From positions 1 to 9,439 of the forward strand of contig LIZU01000028.1 in the NCBI GenBank assembly GCA_001302725.1: DNA of 9,439 nucleotides, read 5' to 3'. The position numbers and the translations under genes are program-made. The notes beneath the pieces were generated by a model that saw only the letters and a list, made by a program, of their open reading frames with translations, did no database searches and was not told the DNA's origin. Positions within the stretch are counted from its first letter, which is position 1; each line of letters opens with the position of its first letter. Source of the DNA: a candidate division Zixibacteria bacterium DG_27. Lineage in GTDB: Bacteria; Zixibacteria; MSB-5A5; DG-27. Positions 1 to 5,541 of this stretch are shown one piece after another.

Positions 1-434
1 CCGTGACTCTCCTCCCCCACCTGTCTGAAGGCATAGTCATAAGGGCTTTGAGTATTGGGGCGGGAGTAATCTAGGTCGGTCAGTTTGATTCCCCCTCCCC
101 CGAGGTAGATCAGACTCACTCCAAGGGTGGCCGACGCCCCCGAAAGCGGAAGAGCGAAACCGAAATAGTCGTGGTTCAAGAGATTGCCGAAGGTCTCGGC
201 GTGCATGAACATTATTTCCCGGTGCTTCAGCTGCGCAAGCCCGGCTGGGTTCCAGTAGGTCGAGGTGACGTCGTCGACCAAAGCGACATAGGCTGAACCC
301 ATTCCCAACGGACGGGCACCGACGCCGAAATCCAAGAACTCCCCAGCGTATTTTGCGCCTTCAAGAGGCGAGCAGGGAAGAAACCAACAGAAGAGAAGGG
401 CTAGAAGGCTCGATATCTGTTTGCATCTAAGCAT
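1..434 (-). CDS. PorV/PorQ-family outer-membrane protein, N-terminal part
   Basis: The 5' 144 codons of a gene that runs off the left edge. The ATG at 434-432 is followed by a signal peptide: basic residues at 3-5, a hydrophobic core near 9-20 and likely cleavage around residue 27. The mature start shows the family signature: AGEFLDFGVGARPLGMGSAY (residues 30-49), then an ALVDDV segment and a YWNPAGLAQL segment near 60-69. Glycine-rich alternating strands follow, as expected for the first hairpins of a beta-barrel. The family (PorV/PorQ, also annotated UPF0164, related to FadL-type barrels) sits in the outer membrane; PorV helps type IX secretion in Bacteroidetes, but many members in other phyla have no known role. 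No clear Shine-Dalgarno precedes the ATG. The gene is divergent from the tRNA and pilus genes, so no functional link to them is implied. The assignment is by motif; the specific function is unknown. Confidence 0.85.
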   Translation of the reverse strand, partial: MLRCKQISSLLALLFCWFLPCSPLEGAKYAGEFLDFGVGARPLGMGSAYVALVDDVTSTYWNPAGLAQLKHREIMFMHAETFGNLLNHDYFGFALPLSGASATLGVSLIYLGGGGIKLTDLDYSRPNTQSPYDYAFRQVGEESH

Positions 435-741
435 ATTATAACTAACGAACTTGAGACAGCAATTTAACACCAAATGGGAATATGTCAACAGAAAAATCCC
501 CCAGCAGCAGACATCCTGCTCCCTGCCCCTCTGCCTCCGGCATGGGCAGCATAGATTGTCTTAGGAATCAAGGGAATCGAACAGAAGGGTTTGGCTCGCC
601 GGGAAAAGAAGAAGAAGCTAAAGCCCGAGCGACGGCTGCGGTCCCCACGGATCCGTATGGATTCACGGACAAGGATTTCCAGCCAGAGGTTGATCCACCT
701 CCGGCGGAAAGGGATCGTCGTTTCGGAACCGCAGTTTTCCC
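435..741. other. Intergenic region without a recognisable gene
   Basis: Divergent spacer between the PorV/PorQ-like gene and the tRNA promoter. An 87-codon open frame at 482-745 is rich in Pro, Ser, Arg and Glu, has no Shine-Dalgarno and resembles no family I know, so I do not call it. The only structure seen is a weak 6-bp inverted repeat (CTGCCC at 523-528, GGGCAG at 544-549) without a T-run. Confidence 0.6.
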
Positions 742-771
742 TTGACTTGCAAGGGCCTCAACATCTATTAT
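742..771 (+). promoter_or_regulatory. Housekeeping sigma-70-type promoter of the tRNA
   Basis: A -35 box TTGACT (742-747) and a -10 box TATTAT (766-771) are separated by 18 bp, each matching the consensus at 5 of 6 positions. Transcription would start near 778, about 50 nt before the mature tRNA, leaving a normal 5' leader for RNase P. Confidence 0.75.
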
Positions 772-827
772 GAACTACCTTCGTTGGGCGAAATGCCTGA
801 TCCTCCAAGAGCCTGGTGGGTCAGCGG

Positions 828-900
828 GAGGGTGTAGCTCAGTCGGTAGAGCATCTGCCTTTTAAGCAGGAGGTCGGAGGTTCGATCCCTCCCACCCTCA
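828..900 (+). tRNA. tRNA-Lys (anticodon UUU)
   Basis: A full cloverleaf can be folded by eye. The acceptor stem is GAGGGTG (828-834) with CACCCTC (893-899), all 7 pairs Watson-Crick. The D arm is GCTC (837-840) with GAGC (849-852). The anticodon stem is 854-858 with 866-870 (one G-U pair), and its loop CTTTTAA (859-865) carries anticodon TTT at 861-863. The T arm is GGAGG (876-880), loop TTCGATC and CCTCC (888-892). The discriminator base is A900. The 3' CCA is not encoded (CAG follows), so it must be added after transcription. It is transcribed from its own promoter and ended by its own terminator, separate from the pilus operon. Confidence 0.97.
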
Positions 901-914
901 CAGAATTCGTCATA

Positions 915-950
915 GGTCAGCAAGTTTGCTGCTTGCTGACCTTTTGCTTT
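915..950 (+). terminator. Rho-independent terminator of the tRNA gene
   Basis: A perfect 10-bp stem, GGTCAGCAAG (915-924) with CTTGCTGACC (932-941), has a 7-nt loop and is followed by TTTTGCTTT. It lies 14 nt past the tRNA and insulates the pilus operon from tRNA transcription. Confidence 0.88.
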
Positions 951-1219
951 GGAGCAGCAATGCAGTTGCCGCGAGGGGAAATACGGTGGACGGGGTGGAG
1001 GTATGGATGGCAACGGAACTGAGCCCCTGTATGACCGTCGAGCTTGAACGAGTCTGAGTCCTTCAAATAAGAGCTGCAACAGGAATTCGATACCCAACTC
1101 ACAGTCAATACTTGGTGGGAAGGGAGTCGGCACTCCTCGGCCATCTTAACTTACGGAATGCCATATTCTTCAGGTCTGTTTCTTTAGAGTTCAGTTTGCC
1201 TTTGACCTCGGAGAATTTC
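951..1219. other. Spacer between tRNA terminator and pilus promoter; no gene seen
   Basis: No convincing gene or RNA family. A 16-codon frame at 1007-1057 has GGAGG 5 nt upstream of its ATG, but nothing else supports it. Longer frames that cross the tRNA are known tRNA-derived artefacts. The stretch may hold upstream regulatory sites for the promoter at 1220. Confidence 0.55.
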
Positions 1220-1246
1220 TAAAGTTTGCACATGGATAGCCGATAA
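1220..1246 (+). promoter_or_regulatory. Sigma-28 (FliA/SigD-type) flagellar promoter of the pilus operon
   Basis: The sequence has TAAAGTTT (1220-1227), then exactly 11 nt, then GCCGATAA (1239-1246). This matches all 16 specified positions and the spacing of the FliA (sigma-28) consensus. It points toward the pilin genes and lies just upstream of them, after the tRNA terminator. Transcription should start near 1252-1254. No good sigma-70 or sigma-54 promoter was seen between 951 and 1475. The match is seen directly; sigma-28 control of this operon is an inference from it. Confidence 0.88.
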
Positions 1247-1252
1247 CCTGAG

Positions 1253-1475
1253 CGAAAAAAAGTTCGTGGGCCTGGACGAGGCATTTCTCTTGGTTCTCCA
1301 AGAGGGGGAACGGGCTTCGACAGGGAAAAGACACAACTTGCTGGAATCGAATATGTGGCACTTAAGGCGGAATCAAATGTCCTGCTATCAAAAGGAGGTG
1401 ATTGAAAGGTTTCACTTACAGGAAAGCAAGAACGAGGAGCATCTTTCACCAATACAAAACGAAAGGGGTGCAAGG
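1253..1475 (+). promoter_or_regulatory. Pilus operon 5' leader (about 220 nt)
   Basis: Untranslated leader inferred from the sigma-28 promoter. It holds a perfect 7-bp hairpin (CTCTTGG 1287-1293, loop TTCT, CCAAGAG 1298-1304) and a 12-nt exact complement of the usual 16S 3' end (AAAGGAGGTGAT, 1391-1402). The latter has no ATG or GTG at normal spacing. The frame of the prepilin is open back through 1266, with ATGs at 1353 and 1377, but these would give an improbably long prepilin leader. I see no cyclic-di-GMP riboswitch consensus. Confidence 0.6.
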
Positions 1476-1479
1476 ATGA
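1462..1479 (+). promoter_or_regulatory. Prepilin ribosome-binding site overlapped by a CsrA-like site
   Basis: AAAGGGG (1462-1468) lies 7 nt before the ATG at 1476 and fixes the start. GTGCAAGGATGA (1468-1479) matches the CsrA SELEX consensus RUACARGGAUGU at 10 of 12 positions and includes the start codon. CsrA bound here would block initiation. A further AAGGA core lies in the leader at 1392-1396. The match is seen; the regulation is inferred. Confidence 0.45.
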
Positions 1480-1991
1480 AGAGCATGAGGAGGTTGTTCG
1501 GACGTGAGGCCGGATTCACGCTGGTTGAGCTGGCCATCGGATTGGTCATTATCGGGCTTCTGATCGGGGCGATTCTGGGAGGCGCCCAGATGATCAAGAA
1601 CGCCAAGATCAGAAGGCAGACACAGGATTTGCGGGGACTTTACGGCGCGGTGTATACCTACTTCGATAAGTTCCTGCAGCTGCCGGGGGACGGAGACGCT
1701 GACGGATATTTCGATGCCGACGACTCCGTCTGGGTCGACATCGAGGCTCAGAACTTGGCTTACGAGTCCAAGAGAAGTCCCTTCGGAGCCAAGTACTATT
1801 TCGGTTCTGACACCTTGGCTTCGCCGGTCGCTTACCGGAACGGCAATTACATCAAGATAAGTCTGCCTCCGGATGTGGGCCAGAATATCGACGATCAGCT
1901 CGACAACGGGGTTGACACCACCGGCATCGTAACAACCAGCGGCAGCTACACCGGTACGGCGAAGGTTGATGTTTACTACTGGATCGACTGA
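1476..1991 (+). CDS. Type IV prepilin, probable major pilin
   Basis: A 171-residue precursor with a class III signal. A 13-residue basic leader ends in Gly13, followed by FTLVELAIGLVIIGLLIGAI, with Phe14 at the cleavage and methylation site and Glu18 at position +5. Cleavage by a prepilin peptidase would give 158 residues. The mature protein has the hydrophobic N-terminal helix (about 14-38), an amphipathic extension with Lys/Arg/Gln, then an LPGDGDADGYFD segment (69-80) that fits a calcium loop, DxDxDGxxD (72-80). It has no cysteine. I judge it the major subunit because it is first after the promoter, has the best Shine-Dalgarno (1462-1468) and is followed by strong hairpins. The start at 1476 gives a typical leader length; ATG 1485 would also work. 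It could instead be a minor pilin or pseudopilin. Confidence 0.9.
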   Translation: MKSMRRLFGREAGFTLVELAIGLVIIGLLIGAILGGAQMIKNAKIRRQTQDLRGLYGAVYTYFDKFLQLPGDGDADGYFDADDSVWVDIEAQNLAYESKRSPFGAKYYFGSDTLASPVAYRNGNYIKISLPPDVGQNIDDQLDNGVDTTGIVTTSGSYTGTAKVDVYYWID

Positions 1992-1992
1992 T

Positions 1993-2080
1993 TTCCTCGA
2001 TTGAGGGATGAGGTTCAATTTCGGAGGGGGCGCTGCCACCGGCAAGCGCCCCCCTCCCGAACTTCAAGATGCTTCATCTT
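1993..2080 (+). promoter_or_regulatory. Three consecutive hairpins in the pilin-pilin spacer
   Basis: The 108-nt spacer after the first prepilin folds into three stems. The first is 6 bp with one G-U pair and loop GATT (1993-2008). The second is long and GC-rich (about 2020-2061): TTCGG, AGGGGGCGC and TGCC pair with GGCA, GCGCCCCCC and CCCGAA around loop ACC, with small bulges. The third is a perfect 6 bp, AAGATG-CTT-CATCTT (2066-2080). No T-run follows, so this is not a classical terminator. It could protect the pilin mRNA 3' end or act as a partial terminator that lowers downstream expression. Confidence 0.65.
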
Positions 2081-2099
2081 ATCGTGTTGAGAGAATTGG

Positions 2100-2960
2100 A
2101 TGAATCTCTCCTCTTGCAGGGTAGGTCCTGGGCAGTCTCGCGAAGGATTCACCCTTTTGGAGTTGGCCATAGCTATGGCGATAATCGGGTTGCTCACCGT
2201 CTCGGTCGTCGGGCTCTACGCTACCGTTGCAAAAAGACAGAGGGAAGTGAAAACCAGAAAGGAGATGGAGAGTATCAGAGAAGCAGTTCTTGGTTACTAT
2301 CAGAGTTATCTGCTTCTGCCCTCCCCTGATCCCGGATACGTCGTTCCCGTAGACGATCTGGACCTGCCTCCTACAGCTCAAAGAGACGAGATTTATACCG
2401 GCAAGTATTATGCCTACGTATCCTCCAGCGGTGGAGATACCCTCAAGGTCGACGGTCGCTCCATCGGGAATACGGCTCTGGTTTTGATATCCAGCGGAAG
2501 CAACTTGGAATTCGAGGAGAACAACGCGGATCTGACCGACAACGAGTATACACAAGAGGGCACCAGTGCGGGCTTCGATGACATACTGGTTTATATCTCC
2601 GGGAGCGAGCTGTCCTCTTTCACCGCCTGGAGGCGGGAGATAGAGGAGGAGGTGGCGGTTCTGGATCAGGCGGCGGCCATATTAGCCGACAATGATGATG
2701 ACGGGGATGGGCTAGTGGATGAGGATCCAGGGGGGGAATGTGGGGTAGAGGATCCATCCGGCAATTGCGATGGAGTGACCAACTGGGGTCTGGTAAGCGG
2801 GATAGGATCTTTAGTCAGTGCCGGGCTTCTGTGGAATGCCGATCACCTGGTGGATCCCTGGGGAACCGACTATTGCTGGGATTCCGGCAATCACAGGTTT
2901 TACTCCGCAGGTCCCAACAAGACCGACGAGGGCTGCGGCGGTGATGACATCTGTCCCTAA
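2100..2960 (+). CDS. Second, larger prepilin with cysteine-rich GspG-like C-terminus
   Basis: A 286-residue precursor with a 16-residue leader ending in Gly16, then FTLLELAIAMAIIGLLTVSV; Phe17 is +1 and Glu21 is +5. A helix (about 17-65) leads into a large globular part. Residues 197-209 contain an Asp-rich loop that fits DxDxDGxxD (199-207), as in calcium-binding repeats. The C-terminus has DPWGTDY (252-258) and HRFYSAGPNK (265-274), which resemble the calcium-loop region of GspG-type pseudopilins. The mature part has five cysteines (214, 223, 259, 279, 285). The start at 2100 has only a weak GAGAG (2089-2093), which suits lower expression than the first prepilin. It is likely a minor or tip pilin, perhaps the adhesive subunit; that role is inferred. 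Confidence 0.88.
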   Translation: MNLSSCRVGPGQSREGFTLLELAIAMAIIGLLTVSVVGLYATVAKRQREVKTRKEMESIREAVLGYYQSYLLLPSPDPGYVVPVDDLDLPPTAQRDEIYTGKYYAYVSSSGGDTLKVDGRSIGNTALVLISSGSNLEFEENNADLTDNEYTQEGTSAGFDDILVYISGSELSSFTAWRREIEEEVAVLDQAAAILADNDDDGDGLVDEDPGGECGVEDPSGNCDGVTNWGLVSGIGSLVSAGLLWNADHLVDPWGTDYCWDSGNHRFYSAGPNKTDEGCGGDDICP

Positions 2961-2974
2961 GGGAGCGAGAGCAG

Positions 2975-4351
2975 ATGCTTCTGTGCCTCGATTTTGCAAG
3001 CAAAAAAGCCAAGCTGATTGGTGTTGAGAGAGAGAGAGAAAAGCTCAAGGTGGTGTTATCACTGGAGTTCAGCATAGCTGAGCTTGGTGAGGTCTTCGGG
3101 GAGTTTCTCAAAAGCAGCTCTGCGGACATTGACGAAATAAGGGTTTCGGGGGCTCTGGAGAACAGTTTCCACCAGGTCTTTACGGTGCCGGACCTGAAGA
3201 AGAAGATGCTCAGACAGGCCCTGGAAACCGAGGTGATAAAAGCCTTTGGAAATGGCTACCAATTCCGACAAGAGGAGCTGGAGGAGCTGATCGCCCCCGG
3301 CAATCAAGTCACCAGAAAGCTGATGACCGCGGGATTGAAAATAGAGACTCTGGAGAAGTTGTCAGGGATGTTTGCCGACTCCCGAGTCAGACCGAGCCTA
3401 TACACAACCTACCCGATGGCTTTGCAGGCCCTGGTCCGGGAAATGGAAATTCTCACTGAAAAGCCTCTAGCCTTTATGGAGATCGATTATCCCACAAGTC
3501 GGGTGGTCATCTTCAAGGGGAGAGAAATCCGGTTGACGCGAGAGCTCCCGGTGGCCAAGGAGGAGAAAGATCCCGATCGCTCCGCCCTGGCCATGGACAT
3601 CTACAGGACTCTTCTCTTCTACAGCGATACTTTTCCTGACGAGCAGGTGAGCAGGTTGGTGTTCGCGGGAGGCTCCACCACCGAAGAAACGGTGGAGAAT
3701 CTGAGGCGCAAGACCGGAGCCGAAATCATTCCTTTCTTGCCGGGGGCCTTTTTCGAGGGAATGGAGGAGATACCGTATATTCATCCCGGATGTTTGGGCC
3801 TGGCCCTGTTGAAGCCTGAGCAGCTCAGCTTTGGGTATGTTCCCTTGTCGGTCCAAGAGAGACGCAAGATAAAAAAGACTCTGCTCGTGTCCTCCTGCGC
3901 CTCCGTTGCGGTGCTTCTGCTCTTGGCCTTAGTCATCTCCCGCCTGGCTTTGAGTCTGCAGAACTTGAATGCTTACCACTCTGGGGTTAAAGGGGAGATC
4001 AGGATGAAGGAGGAGACGTTGAAACACCTCGCCCTGGAGTTTATCTCTCAATCGATCGAGACTTCCCAGCCGAGCTGGTCTGAAGTCTTCCAGGAGGTGG
4101 CGGTGGCGGTGCCGCCGGGTGTGGCTCTCAAAACTCTCACCCTGAAAAAGGTGAAGAAGGTGTGGCGGGGAGAAGCCAGCGGGGTGGCAGACGGATTCGA
4201 CGAGATAAGCTCCCTGCTTCTGGCGGAGGAGGCTCAGACCAAATTCGCACATTCGCCTCTTTTCAGAGGGGCCAGGATGACTGAAAAGGAGGTCCGCGGC
4301 AAACAGGTGGAATTCAAGTTAACCTATCAATTACAGAGGGGAGATGGGTAA
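2975..4351 (+). CDS. PilM-PilN fusion (GspL/MshI-like) pilus assembly protein
   Basis: A 458-residue protein joining two subunits that are usually separate. Residues 1-280 look like PilM, the cytoplasmic actin-fold (ASKHA) protein: first phosphate loop LCLDFASKKAKL (3-14), a VPDLKKKMLRQALETEV helix (71-87), second loop region FMEIDYPTSRVVIFKG (167-182), and adenosine motif VFAGGSTTEETVENL (229-243). A basic stretch (296-301) precedes one membrane helix (about 302-322). The rest looks like PilN: WSEVFQEVAVAVPPGVALKTL (368-388) and a GEASG-type beta core (399-403), typical of its periplasmic ferredoxin-like fold. The whole is organised like GspL of type II secretion. The second phosphate loop lacks the usual DIG-type glycine, so ATP binding may be weak or lost. 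The start at 2975 has AAGGGAG (2959-2965), which overlaps the previous stop; the stop overlaps the next gene by 8 bp, implying coupling. Confidence 0.85.
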   Translation: MLLCLDFASKKAKLIGVEREREKLKVVLSLEFSIAELGEVFGEFLKSSSADIDEIRVSGALENSFHQVFTVPDLKKKMLRQALETEVIKAFGNGYQFRQEELEELIAPGNQVTRKLMTAGLKIETLEKLSGMFADSRVRPSLYTTYPMALQALVREMEILTEKPLAFMEIDYPTSRVVIFKGREIRLTRELPVAKEEKDPDRSALAMDIYRTLLFYSDTFPDEQVSRLVFAGGSTTEETVENLRRKTGAEIIPFLPGAFFEGMEEIPYIHPGCLGLALLKPEQLSFGYVPLSVQERRKIKKTLLVSSCASVAVLLLLALVISRLALSLQNLNAYHSGVKGEIRMKEETLKHLALEFISQSIETSQPSWSEVFQEVAVAVPPGVALKTLTLKKVKKVWRGEASGVADGFDEISSLLLAEEAQTKFAHSPLFRGARMTEKEVRGKQVEFKLTYQLQRGDG

Positions 4352-4877
4352 AGAGAAAGCCATCATCATAGCCTCTGCCCTGATGGTTGTGGCGTTTATT
4401 TTCTTTGGAAGTGGAAGAATTAGATCGCTGCGGGCGCAGATCGGGGAACGGAGGGAAGAGGTGGCGAAGTCAGACCAGCGACTGGAGGAGTTGAGAACGC
4501 TGGGGGAGTCTTTGGAACTGAGAAGAATGACCGGCAAGGTGCTTTGCGAGATTCCCCGGGCCCAGGATCCGGTTGCCAACAGAGTCCTGATAGCGAGATT
4601 CTTGGAATCCTTTTTGTTGCGGCAGGGGTTCGACGCTGAGGTGCGAGTGGAAAATGAACGCGCCAGCAAAGACTTCCCCGCTGTGGTCGGCGTAAATGAA
4701 GTGCCAATCAAAATCGGCATAAAAGACTACGCCTCCTATGTCCAGGTGGTGAACCTCCTGAGGGAAATCCGGAGTTTCCCCTTCGTGATCGAGGTCATCA
4801 CCATCGGCGGCACCGATGTGCCCGTGCCCGGGGTTCTCAGGTTGCAGCTTAAGTATTACGTTCCCGGAGGCTCTTAA
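4344..4877 (+). CDS. pilO: PilO-like (GspM/MshJ-like) inner-membrane alignment protein
   Basis: A 177-residue bitopic protein with a short basic N-terminus (K3, K5), one membrane helix (about 6-22) and a charged heptad-like helix (about 25-60) typical of the PilO coiled coil. The periplasmic part holds two alpha-beta units: around VANRVLIARFLESFLLRQGF (78-97), and around IKDYASYVQVVNLLREIRSF (126-145) ending in VLRLQLKYYVP (164-174). Family knowledge: PilO pairs with PilN in the periplasm and, through PilP, connects the inner-membrane platform to the secretin. Length and fold order suit PilO. The ATG at 4344 overlaps the end of the PilM-PilN gene by 8 bp and has AGAGGGG just upstream. Sequence conservation in this family is poor, so position in the operon carries much of the call. 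Confidence 0.8.
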   Translation: MGKEKAIIIASALMVVAFIFFGSGRIRSLRAQIGERREEVAKSDQRLEELRTLGESLELRRMTGKVLCEIPRAQDPVANRVLIARFLESFLLRQGFDAEVRVENERASKDFPAVVGVNEVPIKIGIKDYASYVQVVNLLREIRSFPFVIEVITIGGTDVPVPGVLRLQLKYYVPGGS

Positions 4878-4878
4878 G

Positions 4879-5541
4879 ATGGGTCTTTCTGAACGTCTGA
4901 AATCGAAGAAAGTCGTTGTGGGGTTGGGAGCAGGAGCAATCCTCCTGGTGTTTTTTCTGTTTAAGTTCATGACCTCAGGTGGAGCTGAAGTCGCACCGGA
5001 GAGAGACCGAAGCGCTCCCGGGGTGCGTAAGCCGGCCTCCAAACCCCCCAAAAAAGAGGCCGCCTCCTCGCCCCTTTTTGAGACCTTGAAAGCCTGGAAA
5101 GACCCTTTTCGGGTGGAGGACGCGCAGGTTATAGAACTGCAGGACAAGATCAACGCAGTCAAAAAAGAGATCGAGTTTTTGAAAATCACTTTGGAGGAGA
5201 AGAAACTCAGGCGAGAGATCAAGGAGCTGGAGAGCGAGATAGGGGAGGCCGGCGGCACCGCCACTCCCCAACTACAGCCAGGGGCCACATCCGCTGGCGG
5301 CAAAGAGGGGAGCGGCGCCTCCGCCAGGGGGGTTTTGGTCAAGGCCATTCTGATCACGGATGATGAGAAGAAGGCTCTCATCGCTTCCGGGAGCGAAAGT
5401 TGCTGGGTTCATGAGGGAGAAGAATTTGACGGCTGGGAGATAAAGGAGATCAATATAGACAACGTCGTTTTGTCGAGAGCCGGCAAAAACCGTGTTTTCT
5501 TCTACAATCGTCCCAGTTTTACCCAGGGTGGAAAATCATGA
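4879..5541 (+). CDS. PilP-like (GspC/MshK-like) secretin-connector protein
   Basis: A 220-residue protein. A basic N-terminus and one membrane helix (about 12-31) anchor it in the inner membrane; canonical PilP is a lipoprotein, so this arrangement is closer to GspC. A Pro/Lys/Ala linker (40-65) leads to WKDPF (73-77), which matches the RDPF-type motif of PilP. A long charged helix, probably a coiled coil (82-123), and a Gly/Ala/Ser linker (124-149) follow. The C-terminal part (150-209), with an HEGEEFDGWEIKEINIDNVV core (178-197), looks like the beta-sandwich homology region of PilP/GspC that docks on secretin N domains. The start at 4879 is 1 nt after the previous stop, with GGAGG at 4866-4870. 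The stop overlaps the secretin start as ATGA. An in-frame ATG at 4816 lies inside the PilO gene and is unlikely. Confidence 0.78.
   Translation: MGLSERLKSKKVVVGLGAGAILLVFFLFKFMTSGGAEVAPERDRSAPGVRKPASKPPKKEAASSPLFETLKAWKDPFRVEDAQVIELQDKINAVKKEIEFLKITLEEKKLRREIKELESEIGEAGGTATPQLQPGATSAGGKEGSGASARGVLVKAILITDDEKKALIASGSESCWVHEGEEFDGWEIKEINIDNVVLSRAGKNRVFFYNRPSFTQGGKS

Noticed and set aside
435..440. Perfect TATAAT on the minus strand directly before the PorV/PorQ-like ATG, with TTGCTG 16 nt upstream
   Set aside because: Transcription would begin inside the signal-peptide codons, after the ATG, and the next in-frame ATG would remove the signal peptide. The -35 box matches at only 3 of 6 positions. 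Probably chance in an AT-rich stretch.
1007..1057. 16-codon frame with GGAGG 5 nt upstream of its ATG
   Set aside because: Too short and without recognisable content; it lies upstream of the sigma-28 promoter and has no visible promoter of its own.
768..1144. Open frames over the tRNA on both strands (minus 768-1133 and 917-1144, plus 816-1022)
   Set aside because: The first and last contain the typical peptides made by reading a tRNA-Lys gene as protein; such frames are known annotation artefacts. The tRNA cloverleaf and terminator explain the DNA.
1266..1475. In-frame N-terminal extension of the first prepilin from GTG 1266 or ATG 1353 or 1377
   Set aside because: It would put 46 or more residues before the cleavage site, while the ATG at 1476 has a good ribosome site and gives a normal 13-residue leader.
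1253..1475. Cyclic-di-GMP riboswitch in the pilus leader
   Set aside because: Such switches often precede pilus genes, so I looked for the conserved GEMM-I core segments and found none.
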